Source: an uncultured archaeon
GTDB lineage: Archaea > Halobacteriota > Methanosarcinia > Methanosarcinales > Methanoperedenaceae
Direction of reading: 5' to 3'
Assembly (NCBI GenBank): GCA_902386085.1
Contig: CABMIA010000199.1
Coordinates: 1-12,158 of the forward strand
Length of the DNA stretch: 12,158 bases
Part shown: positions 1 through 6,759 of the stretch, one piece after another
Position numbering within the stretch: the first letter of the stretch is position 1
How the letters are laid out: every line of letters starts with the position of its first letter
Notes under the pieces: model-generated
Told to the model about the DNA's origin: nothing
Databases searched by the model: none
Seen by the model: the letters and a program-made list of their open reading frames with translations, nothing else
Made by a program: the position numbers and the translations under genes

Positions 1-1
1 A

Positions 2-427
2 TTCGTTCGTTTCGGTGCGCGGGATTATGATGCAGAGGTTGGGAGATGGACGGCGAAGGACCCGATACGATTTGCGAGTGGAGAAACCAATTTGTATGGC
101 TATGTGCTGAATGATCCTGTGAACTGGGTTGACCCCGGCGGATTAAGTTCTTGCAACTGTGAGTCTCCGGCTGACGATATAGGCGAGTCAATCATTCAAG
201 TTGCGGCCGTAACGGGAATGATGGAAGTAGGGGCAGCGAACATTATTAGCCAATTAGGGGCCACTATTGCTGAAGCTGTGCTCGGCTATGTTAGGATTGC
301 TGACCTAGCGACGAACGGGCGCCTTTTGGGACATTCAGAATTGAGGACGAAAACGTGCTGGGAACTGGTCCAGAAGGGGATAAACCAAGGCTATTCAATT
401 GAGTGGAGTCACCTTGGTGGAAAATAG
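2..427 (+). CDS. RHS-repeat protein, C-terminal end (5' partial)
   Basis: The reading frame is open from base 2, so the gene begins outside the window; the internal ATG at 92 is not its start. The first ~47 visible residues form the RHS repeat-associated core: a [14 protein letters not shown] stretch, then KDPI, then [18 protein letters not shown]. In RHS/YD-repeat proteins this core closes the shell that encloses a variable C-terminal toxin or effector. Here the variable tip is about 95 residues, from the DPGGL junction to the stop TAG at 425-427. It has a small hydrophobic, alanine-rich middle, and I recognise no nuclease, deaminase or other toxin motif. No immunity gene is evident in the next 230 bases. 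The core resembles bacterial RHS proteins, suggesting horizontal acquisition (inference). The core assignment is secure; the function of the tip is unknown, and it may be a truncated remnant. Confidence 0.85.
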   Translation, partial: FVRFGARDYDAEVGRWTAKDPIRFASGETNLYGYVLNDPVNWVDPGGLSSCNCESPADDIGESIIQVAAVTGMMEVGAANIISQLGATIAEAVLGYVRIADLATNGRLLGHSELRTKTCWELVQKGINQGYSIEWSHLGGK

Positions 428-660
428 GAGCGAAGAGGACGTGTCGATGTTGTAATTTCTCCATTCAAAGGAAATTAGGGATACCTGCAATAAAATGACT
501 CCATCCATGAACCCCCTTATCTTGGCTGAATGATTTTTGTCACATTTGCCAATCGTCACCCTTGTCAGTACTGTTGCAGCGCAGCGATCTGCTGTCCTGC
601 AAAGAATGACACCTGCACTGCACAAAAGCAAATGTTAAGCCGAATATCTGCTGTACACAG
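428..660. other. intergenic region without a recognised gene
   Basis: About 230 bases separate the RHS gene from the permease. A 78-codon open frame on the minus strand (395-631) overlaps the RHS end and has no recognisable motif, so I treat it as chance. A small hairpin (CAGC, loop, GCTG) lies near 582-594. A weak AT-rich stretch at 631-638 sits about 25 bases before the permease ATG and may be its TATA box. I see no RHS immunity gene, terminal inverted repeats or transposase remnant that I can support. Confidence 0.5.
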
Positions 661-1548
661 ATGTATATGTTAGATCCCTCTTTCAAAGGTTACACCCAGG
701 TCATAATAGCCTCCATCTCATACGGCCTCATCGGCATCTTCATCAAACTCATAAGCGACATCCCCCTCGGCTCGATAATCTTCTACCGCCTGCTCTTCGG
801 CCTTGCAGCCATTGCCGCATATCTTGCCATCTTTGGCAGGTTCGATGAGATAAAGCTGAAAGGAAAAAAGAGCTACATCCTGCTGCTCGGCCTTTTTGAA
901 GCTGGCGCCGTGCTATCATACTTTTACGCTGTCAGGTACACGACAGTGTCTCTTGCTGTGCTTCTCCTTTATACCGCCCCCATCTACGTGACCCTCCTGT
1001 CCCCGCTCATCCTGAAAGAAAATATTACATCCCGAAGCCTTTTTGCACTTCTCCTGGCAGTAACCGGGGCAATCATAATAATCCAGCCCGGGTCCATGCT
1101 TGCAGGAAGCATGGGAATCGCGGGGATAATTGTGGGACTTGCATCTGGTCTCTTATATGCCATGATGATCCTGACTTCAAGGCATCTGAAAGATTACTAT
1201 TCCGGAACTGCACAGGCAACATGGTCAATGATCGTTTCCATAATCGTCTTTTCCCCTTTTTCCATGGTTGTGCCATCAACAGTAATTTTTCATAACCTGT
1301 TTCTGCTTTTACTGTTTGGTATTGTTCCCACCGCACTGGGTGGGATACTCTACCTCGGCGGTCTCAGGCTTGTCCGGGCAGCGAACGCAAGTATCATCAG
1401 CCTGCTTGAGCCGGTCAGCGCCGTGATCTTTGCATTCTTAATCCTGAATGAACCTGTCTCAATGACCATGCTGCTGGGTGGCGGGCTCATTTTGCTGGGG
1501 GCGGGACTTGCCAGTCTGGAAAAACCCATTGCAGTAGCCACAAAGTGA
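661..1548 (+). CDS. EamA/DMT-family permease
   Basis: This is a 295-residue integral membrane protein of the drug/metabolite transporter superfamily. The sequence is almost entirely hydrophobic helices, consistent with the family's ten transmembrane segments in two EamA repeats. The first repeat runs from about residue 10 to 142 (SISYG near the start, YFYAVRYTTVSLAVLL in its middle). The second runs from about 150 to 285, with the LEPVSAVIFAFLILNEP stretch typical of the end of EamA domains. Such proteins export or import small metabolites or amino acids; the substrate cannot be read from sequence. ATG 661 has no Shine-Dalgarno, so a leaderless mRNA is likely; the ATG at 667 is an alternative start. 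The gene stands alone and ends in TGA 6 bases from the convergent protease gene. Confidence 0.88.
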   Translation: MYMLDPSFKGYTQVIIASISYGLIGIFIKLISDIPLGSIIFYRLLFGLAAIAAYLAIFGRFDEIKLKGKKSYILLLGLFEAGAVLSYFYAVRYTTVSLAVLLLYTAPIYVTLLSPLILKENITSRSLFALLLAVTGAIIIIQPGSMLAGSMGIAGIIVGLASGLLYAMMILTSRHLKDYYSGTAQATWSMIVSIIVFSPFSMVVPSTVIFHNLFLLLLFGIVPTALGGILYLGGLRLVRAANASIISLLEPVSAVIFAFLILNEPVSMTMLLGGGLILLGAGLASLEKPIAVATK

Positions 1549-1554
1549 AATGAT

Positions 1555-2514
1555 TTATTGAACAACCCTCTGGAGCGGCATCGAAGGCGCCTTCTCAAGC
1601 ACGGTCTTAAACCTCATCTTTTTCTCCCTCCTGATTAACTCAACAGTGACCGTATCTCCTACTTCGTGCCTGTTCATCACCTTGATCAAATCCCTCACGT
1701 TGTTGATATCCATGTCATCCATGCGTACCAGGATATCCCCTGTCTCCATCCCCGACTTTTCGGCTTCGCTTCCTGGTATTACATTGGATACCATTACTCC
1801 TTTTTCAACCGGGAGGTTATAGTATGCCACAAGCTTGGGATTCACGTCCACGGCATTCATGGCTATCCACGGCCTTACGACCTCGCCGTGTTCTATCAAC
1901 TGCTTCGCTATCCACATCGCAGGCTGGATCGGGATGGCAAAGCCGATGCCCTGCGCAAAAGGTATAATGGCGCTGTTCACGCCGACCACGACGCCTTTAC
2001 TGTTAATCAGCGGGCCTCCGCTGTTCCCGGGATTTATGGCCGCATCTGTCTGTATCAGTCCCTCCATGAATGTCACCTCGGTCTGGATCGAGCGGTCAAG
2101 TGCGCTGATGACGCCTGCCGTAACGGTCGGGCCGCCCACGAGACCCAGAGGGCTTCCTATTGCAATCGCCATCTGCCCTATCTTGAGGTCATTGCTTTTT
2201 GCCATCTCAGGTACAGGAAGGTCTGATGCATCGATCTTTATCACTGCAAGATCCATAACAGTATCCAGGCCTTTGATGCCGGCCGGGAATATCCTCCCAT
2301 CCTCCAGGGTCACTTTTATCTCCTGCGAACCGAGCACAACGTGGGCATTGGTGAGAATGAATCCATCCTTACCTATTATGAACCCCGAGCCCACGCCGGG
2401 GACAGGATGCACATGCAGGTATGCATCTTTCATTAGCTTTACCTCACTTATGTTGACAACGCCAGGTATCACTTTTTCAACAGCCCCGACAACTGTTTCG
2501 TCAAAACTTGCCAT
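1555..2514 (-). CDS. HtrA/DegP-type trypsin-like serine protease with one PDZ domain
   Basis: This 319-residue protein belongs to family S1C. The complete catalytic triad is visible: His58 (TNAHVV), Asp88 (MDLAVI) and Ser165 in GNSGGPL. The protease domain covers about residues 5-215. A single PDZ domain (about 220-308) contains GVMVSNVIPGSEAEKSGM and GDILVRMDD. Family members degrade or refold damaged proteins and are usually secreted or periplasmic in bacteria. Here the N-terminus (MASFDETVVGAVEKVIPGVV) has no signal peptide or membrane anchor, so the protein is predicted to be cytoplasmic. The start is well supported by a Shine-Dalgarno (GGGGTGATC) just upstream. It is divergent from the MscS channel and convergent with the permease. 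The identity is confident; its substrates are unknown. Confidence 0.93.
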   Translation of the reverse strand: MASFDETVVGAVEKVIPGVVNISEVKLMKDAYLHVHPVPGVGSGFIIGKDGFILTNAHVVLGSQEIKVTLEDGRIFPAGIKGLDTVMDLAVIKIDASDLPVPEMAKSNDLKIGQMAIAIGSPLGLVGGPTVTAGVISALDRSIQTEVTFMEGLIQTDAAINPGNSGGPLINSKGVVVGVNSAIIPFAQGIGFAIPIQPAMWIAKQLIEHGEVVRPWIAMNAVDVNPKLVAYYNLPVEKGVMVSNVIPGSEAEKSGMETGDILVRMDDMDINNVRDLIKVMNRHEVGDTVTVELIRREKKMRFKTVLEKAPSMPLQRVVQ

Positions 2515-2518
2515 ATTT

Positions 2519-2527
2519 GATCACCCC
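2519..2527 (-). promoter_or_regulatory. Shine-Dalgarno of the HtrA-type protease gene
   Basis: On the minus strand this reads GGGGTGATC, containing GGTGAT, which pairs with the 3' end of archaeal 16S rRNA. It lies 5 bases before the ATG at 2514 and fixes that start. An AT-rich GTTAAATATC box at about 2549-2558 on the same strand is a plausible TATA element giving a short leader. Confidence 0.7.
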
Positions 2528-2591
2528 AATAAAGTTAGATTATTGCTGAAGATATTTAACAACTCCCTATCTCCTGATGCATTTTATAGAA

Positions 2592-2602
2592 GTATTTTTA
2601 AA
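2592..2602 (+). promoter_or_regulatory. putative TATA box of the MscS-type channel gene
   Basis: The stretch GTATTTTTAAA is centred about 27 bases before the ATG at 2625, the distance expected for an archaeal core promoter giving a leaderless transcript. There is no Shine-Dalgarno before either candidate ATG (2577 or 2625). Assigned by eye only. Confidence 0.35.
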
Positions 2603-2624
2603 GAAAAAAGACTCATTATATTCG

Positions 2625-3503
2625 ATGGCAAACGATATTCTGATCGGTAAAGTAACCCTGGGAAATTTCTTTATCTTCATATTCATTTTCATTATAACAG
2701 TGGTGGGGGGCAACTTAATTTACTCTTTAATAAGAAGGTTTTTAGACGGGAGACTTTCCCTGCGCAATTCAAAGTTAATAGCAAGAGTCGCAGAATATGC
2801 AATTTTTATTATCGGGTTATATTACGGCGTGAGGTATGTGTTGCTTTTAGACCTGAACGCATTTGTCGCCTCGCTGGGTATCATCGGTATTGCTATTGCC
2901 TTCGCATCACAGCAGATAATACAGAATTTCATAGCAGGGATACTCATCTCTGTGGGAAGGCCGATACATCTTGACGACTGGGTCGAGGTTGGAGAATCCG
3001 GTATCTGCAACATAAAGGATATCTTGCTGACGCGTACGGTGTTGAGGAACAGGAACGGCAGATTGATCTCCATACCGAACTCAGTCCTGGTATCCTCCAG
3101 CATCATAAACTACACACAATCAGGTTTTGTGGAAATTTCAATAGCTTTAACAATACCTGCTGATTCTGATCTCGATAAAATCAAGAAAACAATTAAAACC
3201 GTTGTGCATGAACATCCAAATATCCTTCCCAATGTATCAAGGAAAGAAAAGGATATCATAACAAAATTGCTGGAATTACCCAACATCAAAGTGCTATTTG
3301 AAGACACCCTGGATATGAGTAAATTCGAGCCACGTATCCTGATCTCCGGCATTTCGGATTCAGGCGTGGAGCTCAGCATAAGATTCTGGATCAGGGAGAT
3401 CAATAAGAAAGATGAGATAATTTCTGAAGTATTAGAGAAATTATATAATATAGAGAAAGAAGTGACACATGTAAAAAATCCGGGAGTAGAATCCAAAACT
3501 TGA
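2625..3503 (+). CDS. MscS-family mechanosensitive ion channel
   Basis: The protein has 292 residues from ATG 2625, or 308 from ATG 2577. I prefer 2625 because a TATA-like box lies at the right distance and the upstream 16 residues are polar and atypical; the upstream ATG is not excluded. Three membrane segments are visible near the N-terminus. The third is the pore-lining helix with small residues (FVASLGIIGIAIAFASQQ). The helix is followed by the family hallmark GRPIHLDDWVEVGE at the start of the beta domain, and then an IPNS motif. The C-terminal alpha/beta domain is complete. Such channels release solutes from the cell on hypo-osmotic shock. The gene is divergent from the HtrA-type protease, with a shared promoter region between them, and convergent with the inositol-phosphate synthase gene 43 bases away. 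Confidence 0.92.
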   Translation: MANDILIGKVTLGNFFIFIFIFIITVVGGNLIYSLIRRFLDGRLSLRNSKLIARVAEYAIFIIGLYYGVRYVLLLDLNAFVASLGIIGIAIAFASQQIIQNFIAGILISVGRPIHLDDWVEVGESGICNIKDILLTRTVLRNRNGRLISIPNSVLVSSSIINYTQSGFVEISIALTIPADSDLDKIKKTIKTVVHEHPNILPNVSRKEKDIITKLLELPNIKVLFEDTLDMSKFEPRILISGISDSGVELSIRFWIREINKKDEIISEVLEKLYNIEKEVTHVKNPGVESKT

Positions 3504-3546
3504 AATATCCGGAAATGAAGACGGGAAAATTGACTGATTCTACCTT

Positions 3547-4611
3547 TTATCCCCTGATAAATTTCTCAAGCTGATCCCTTGACTCTCCCTCGCGCATCTG
3601 TTCAGGGGGATGCTTCATGAAATACGCAGATGCAGGTAAGAGAGCTCCGCCTATTTTCTTATCAAGCGCGATTTTTGCCACACGAATTGCATCCACCACT
3701 ACCCCTGCGCTGTTCGGGCTGTCTTCCACCGAGAGCTTAAGATCGATATACGCCGGAACATCGCCAAAGAGCCTGAAATCGATCTTCAGGTGGCATATCT
3801 TGTTATCATTCAGGCAGTCGATGCAGCCATTCGGACCTGCATACACATAAGCGTCGTAAGGTATCTGTGAAGCCACGGATTCGGTTTTAGAGATCTTCTT
3901 AGACTTTAGCCTTGACTGGTCGGTCATATTCCGGAAATCAGTATTCCCGCCGATGTTCAACTGGTATGTGCTGTCTATCCTCGCGCCGCGGTCAACGATC
4001 ATCTGGGTCAGGGCGCGGTGAACAATTGTTGCCCCAACAAGGCTTTTTATATCATCGCCAATTATCGGAAGTTTCGCTGCCTTGAATTTTTCTGCCCATT
4101 TTTTATCAGATGCAATGAAAACCGGGATGCAGTTTATGAACCCGCATCCTGCCTCAAGCGCCTGCGATGCGTACCATTTAACTGCCTCCTCAGAGCCCAC
4201 AGGTAAGTAATTTATAAGTATGTCGGCTTTTGAACTTTTAAGAACCGAGGCTACATCCACAGGTTCCTGTTTTTCGTCAACAATGAAATAATCCTTCATG
4301 TGAGGCGCCACGCCATCCAGCACCTTTCCTTTCATTACTTCAACACCCAGGTCTGGCACATCTGCGAACTTTTTTGTACAATTGGGCTCTGAAAAAATAG
4401 CTTCGGATAGATCCTTTCCGACCTTTCTCTTATCAACTTCAAATGCAGCCACGGGTTTGATGTCAGAGATGAGATATCCTCCCAGGGAATTATGCATCAA
4501 TCCAGGCACAAGGTCATCGGAGTTTTCCACATCTTTATAATATTCAAGGCCCTGAATCAGCGATGAAGCGCAATTACCAATCCCTGCGATTGCAATACGA
4601 ATGTGTGCCAT
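3547..4611 (-). CDS. myo-inositol-1-phosphate synthase
   Basis: This 354-residue NAD-dependent enzyme converts D-glucose 6-phosphate to myo-inositol 1-phosphate. The N-terminal Rossmann motif is IAIAGIGNCASSLIQG. The central NINYLPVGSEEAVKWYA-like region, the DDIKSLVGATIVHR stretch and the NIGGNTDF motif are typical of the archaeal/actinobacterial Ino1 type. The length fits this short form rather than the ~500-residue eukaryotic form. I place the start at ATG 4611 because a strong Shine-Dalgarno (GGGAGGGT) lies 8 bases upstream; the frame also extends to an ATG at 4632, but that would put the Shine-Dalgarno inside the gene. It follows archaetidylinositol phosphate synthase, which uses its product, in the same operon. 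The product may also feed inositol-based compatible solutes (inference). Confidence 0.93.
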   Translation of the reverse strand: MAHIRIAIAGIGNCASSLIQGLEYYKDVENSDDLVPGLMHNSLGGYLISDIKPVAAFEVDKRKVGKDLSEAIFSEPNCTKKFADVPDLGVEVMKGKVLDGVAPHMKDYFIVDEKQEPVDVASVLKSSKADILINYLPVGSEEAVKWYASQALEAGCGFINCIPVFIASDKKWAEKFKAAKLPIIGDDIKSLVGATIVHRALTQMIVDRGARIDSTYQLNIGGNTDFRNMTDQSRLKSKKISKTESVASQIPYDAYVYAGPNGCIDCLNDNKICHLKIDFRLFGDVPAYIDLKLSVEDSPNSAGVVVDAIRVAKIALDKKIGGALLPASAYFMKHPPEQMREGESRDQLEKFIRG

Positions 4612-4619
4612 TTTTAATA

Positions 4620-4627
4620 CCCTCCCA
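4620..4627 (-). promoter_or_regulatory. Shine-Dalgarno of the inositol-phosphate synthase gene
   Basis: On the minus strand this reads GGGAGGGT and lies 8 bases before ATG 4611. It decides between that ATG and the in-frame ATG at 4632. Confidence 0.7.
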
Positions 4628-4656
4628 GTCATAATCTTAATCAGACTTAAAAGTTG

Positions 4657-5226
4657 TTATTTAAGTGATTTTCTGACAAACGCTATTCTCTGGAAGACCG
4701 TAACAAAAGACAGGATTGCCACAAGCAGAACCGCCCAGTTTAACCGGTTAATAAATGCACCGATAACTATTATCATGACCCTTACAGCCCTCTCTCCCAC
4801 CCCGACAGAAGCTTCAGCGCCTGCAGCCTCAGCTCTTGCTCTTGTGTAACTGACCATGAATGAACCCACTATTGCCAGTACACCCACGAACCACCCCGGA
4901 AAATAAGAAAACGCCGCCAGGCCGCCGTACATAACTCCTATTAAAACTCCCGCATCCGCGAACCTGTCGCTCACAGAATCCAGGAAGCCCCCGAACCTTG
5001 TTATCCTGTTATTTTCACGTGCCACCTCTCCGTCAAGGGCATCAAAAAAACCGCTTGCAAGAAGAAGAACACCTGCAGCCAAAACTTCACGCCTTGCAAA
5101 GAAAACCGCAGATACAAGACTTACCAGGAGACCGGAAAGGGTTAATGTGTTAGGATTTATGCCTATAATTTTCCTGGCAAGAGGTTTTAAAAGGATCCTG
5201 ACAAATTGTTTTATCTTTTGAAACAT
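4657..5226 (-). CDS. archaetidylinositol phosphate synthase (CDP-alcohol phosphatidyltransferase)
   Basis: This membrane enzyme of 189 residues joins inositol phosphate to CDP-archaeol to form archaetidylinositol phosphate, a precursor of inositol-headed archaeal lipids. The CDP-alcohol phosphatidyltransferase signature DxxDGxxARx8GxxxDxxxD is complete: Asp62, Asp65, Gly66, Ala69, Arg70, Gly79, Asp83 and Asp87. An NPNTLTLSGLLVSL start to the first helix and about six hydrophobic segments also fit. The family alone does not fix the alcohol substrate; inositol phosphate is inferred from the adjacent downstream inositol-phosphate synthase gene. ATG 5226 is preferred over an in-frame TTG at 5256, because the first hydrophobic helix follows it at the usual distance. 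The gene ends 24 bases before the longest possible frame of its neighbour, consistent with co-transcription. Confidence 0.87.
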   Translation of the reverse strand: MFQKIKQFVRILLKPLARKIIGINPNTLTLSGLLVSLVSAVFFARREVLAAGVLLLASGFFDALDGEVARENNRITRFGGFLDSVSDRFADAGVLIGVMYGGLAAFSYFPGWFVGVLAIVGSFMVSYTRARAEAAGAEASVGVGERAVRVMIIVIGAFINRLNWAVLLVAILSFVTVFQRIAFVRKSLK

Positions 5227-5270
5227 TATTTTTTTATTGCCATGAAAGATAATCAATTTATTGCTTTCGA

Positions 5271-5618
5271 TTATTTTATACTCTTAAAGATGGAGTACAC
5301 AAAAGTAATCATGATAAGCGCCAGGGTTAATCCGAAAAATCGTTGCGTATCCTCAATCAAAGGATTATCTTTTATATTGAGGTAATCAGGAAAATAAATA
5401 AACAAAACGTGCATAATCAGGACGAAAGCAAATGCAGCGAGCAATAAAAAAGCCTTTTTGAATTCATTATATCTTAAAAAAATCTTTGATCTTATCACGT
5501 CAGGATCTTTTTTTCCAAGATATGCAACAATATACATTAATACAAAAAAACTTATTAAAGCAATAGGAATCAAAACTATACGGTTTATCACTTCTAAAAC
5601 GTTTTTGATATCTATCAT
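5271..5618 (-). CDS. small three-helix membrane protein, function unknown
   Basis: I do not recognise this 115-residue protein. Three hydrophobic segments are visible: about residues 12-34 (VLIPIALISFFVLMYIVAYL), 55-74 (AFLLLAAFAFVLIMHVLFIYF) and 93-110 (FFGLTLALIMITFVYSIF). A charged loop with KKDPD lies between the first two, and the C-terminus is short and basic. There are no cysteines or evident metal-binding motifs. It is the first gene of the leftward transcription unit containing the inositol-lipid genes, with 44 bases to the next ATG. It shares an AT-rich divergent promoter region with ahbB. A role in the membrane is certain only in the sense of location; a link to lipid synthesis is guilt by association. 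Confidence 0.7.
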   Translation of the reverse strand: MIDIKNVLEVINRIVLIPIALISFFVLMYIVAYLGKKDPDVIRSKIFLRYNEFKKAFLLLAAFAFVLIMHVLFIYFPDYLNIKDNPLIEDTQRFFGLTLALIMITFVYSIFKSIK

Positions 5619-5639
5619 ACTAATTTATTCATACGAACA

Positions 5640-5656
5640 TCAATTAAATAAATTTA
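5640..5656. promoter_or_regulatory. shared divergent core promoter (AT-rich)
   Basis: Only 47 bases separate the divergent starts at 5618 (minus) and 5666 (plus). The AT-rich stretch AATTAAATAAATTTAT lies about 25-30 bases from the minus-strand ATG and 10-24 bases from the plus-strand ATG. Neither gene has a Shine-Dalgarno, so both transcripts are probably leaderless or nearly so. The tetrapyrrole and lipid operons may therefore compete for, or share, the same factor-binding site (inference). Confidence 0.4.
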
Positions 5657-5665
5657 TCTGATATC

Positions 5666-6124
5666 ATGGATGAGAACGATATAAAGTTATTGAAATCAAT
5701 ACAGGATGGCATACCATTAGTATCCGAACCGTTCGAGGATATAGCAAAAAAACTTGGAATCCGGGAAGAAGAGGTATTGAAAAGACTTGAAAACCTGATA
5801 GATGAAGGGGTAATCAGGCGTTTTGGCGCCTCCATCGGGCACAGGGTGATAGGCTTTACGGCAAACGCCATGTGCACATGGAATGTCCCGGATGAAAGGG
5901 TTGAAGAGGTCGGGGCCATTATGGCAGGTTTTCCTGAAGTTACCCACTGCTATGAACGCCCCCGCTTCCCTGACTGGAAATACAACCTTTTTACCATGAT
6001 CCATGCTTATTCCCGGCAGGAGTGTGAAAAGATCGCAAAGGAGATTTCAACCGCTACCGGCATCAAGGATTACAGCATACTGTTCAGCGAAAGGGAATTC
6101 AAGAAAACAGGTGTCAGGCTATGA
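5666..6124 (+). CDS. ahbB: siroheme decarboxylase subunit (AhbB-like, AsnC/Lrp fold)
   Basis: The protein has 152 residues. An N-terminal AsnC/Lrp-type winged helix (about 1-60, DENDIKLLKSIQDGIPLV, then EEEVLKRLENLIDEGVIRRFGA) precedes an Lrp-like ligand/catalytic domain (about 65-145). The pattern GxTANAMCTWNVPDERV and the HCYERP...W.YNLFTMIHA stretch match AhbB rather than DNA-binding Lrp regulators. AhbA and AhbB together decarboxylate siroheme to didecarboxysiroheme in the siroheme-dependent heme pathway of archaea and sulfate reducers. The partner AhbA is not in this window. The gene overlaps the next by 4 bases (ATGA), making co-transcription and coupled translation likely. An older annotation would call it a transcriptional regulator of the AsnC family. 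Confidence 0.87.
   Translation: MDENDIKLLKSIQDGIPLVSEPFEDIAKKLGIREEEVLKRLENLIDEGVIRRFGASIGHRVIGFTANAMCTWNVPDERVEEVGAIMAGFPEVTHCYERPRFPDWKYNLFTMIHAYSRQECEKIAKEISTATGIKDYSILFSEREFKKTGVRL
6109..6113 (+). promoter_or_regulatory. Shine-Dalgarno for the precorrin-2 dehydrogenase gene
   Basis: AGGTG lies inside the end of ahbB, 7 bases before ATG 6121, and supports that start despite the overlap. Confidence 0.55.
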
Positions 6125-6759
6125 AAGAGCTTCTTCCCCTGATGCTTGACCTCTCAGGGAAAGAAGTAGTTATTTTTGGCGGTGGTGGTGTTGGCGAACG
6201 TAAAGCTTCCCTTTTCTGCGATCATTCCAGGGTAACAGTCGTGAGCAGGGAATTCACCGCCGGGCTGAACCAGCTTTCAAGGGATGGAAAAATCAACCTG
6301 ATCGATGTAAATGAAATAACCGATGACGAAATATCGCAATACCTCGAAAATGCGTTTATTGTGATTCCGGCTACAAATGATATCATATTGAATGAAAGGA
6401 TAGCCAAACTTGCAGAAAAAAAAGGGACGCTTGTAAATCGCGTTGACGGCATAGGAGATGTACTTGTCCCGTCCGTTATCAGGCGGGGAGATATCGTAAT
6501 CGGGATTTCCACGCTCGGCAAGAGTCCCGCTCTTTCAAAATATATCCGCCAGAGAATCGAAGAGGTCATAACCCCGAAGTTTGAATTGATGTCAGATCTC
6601 CAGAATGAGATACGGGAACTTCTGAAATCACAGGTGAAAGACCAGAAAGAACGAAGCGGGATATTGTGGAGTATCATAAATGATAATGAGGTATGGGATG
6701 CTCTTGACGAATCCTATGAAAAGGCATATAAAGTAGCTTCAAAACATATAGGTAAATAA
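6121..6759 (+). CDS. precorrin-2 dehydrogenase / siroheme synthase (SirC/CysG-N type)
   Basis: This 212-residue protein oxidises precorrin-2 to sirohydrochlorin with NAD. The NAD-binding Rossmann motif FGGGGVGERKASLF is at residues ~19-32. The central segment VNRVDGIGDVLVPSVIRRGD, with a conserved Asp, and the ISTLGKSPALSKYIRQRIE stretch are typical of the CysG N-terminal/Met8/SirC group. A helical C-terminal region completes the usual length. Whether it also inserts iron (as Met8 does) cannot be decided from sequence. Sirohydrochlorin is the branch point for siroheme, heme by the Ahb route, cobalamin and coenzyme F430. The gene starts in a 4-base overlap with ahbB, and its TAA stop shares one base with the hemA ATG (TAATG). 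Confidence 0.91.
   Translation: MKELLPLMLDLSGKEVVIFGGGGVGERKASLFCDHSRVTVVSREFTAGLNQLSRDGKINLIDVNEITDDEISQYLENAFIVIPATNDIILNERIAKLAEKKGTLVNRVDGIGDVLVPSVIRRGDIVIGISTLGKSPALSKYIRQRIEEVITPKFELMSDLQNEIRELLKSQVKDQKERSGILWSIINDNEVWDALDESYEKAYKVASKHIGK

Noticed and set aside
395..631. 78-codon minus-strand open frame after the RHS gene
   Set aside because: It overlaps the RHS end antisense, has an unremarkable composition without motifs and no ribosome-binding site that I can see.
1835..2650. 271-codon plus-strand open frame over the protease gene
   Set aside because: It is the mirror of the HtrA-type gene, whose triad and PDZ motifs are clear on the minus strand; the plus-strand product is low in recognisable structure.
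3504..3546. terminator between the convergent MscS and inositol-phosphate synthase genes
   Set aside because: The 43 bases show no convincing stem-loop or T-run.
5666..6124. AsnC/Lrp transcriptional regulator
   Set aside because: The fold is shared, but the HCYERP and YNLFTMIHA stretches and the siroheme gene context fit AhbB siroheme decarboxylase better.
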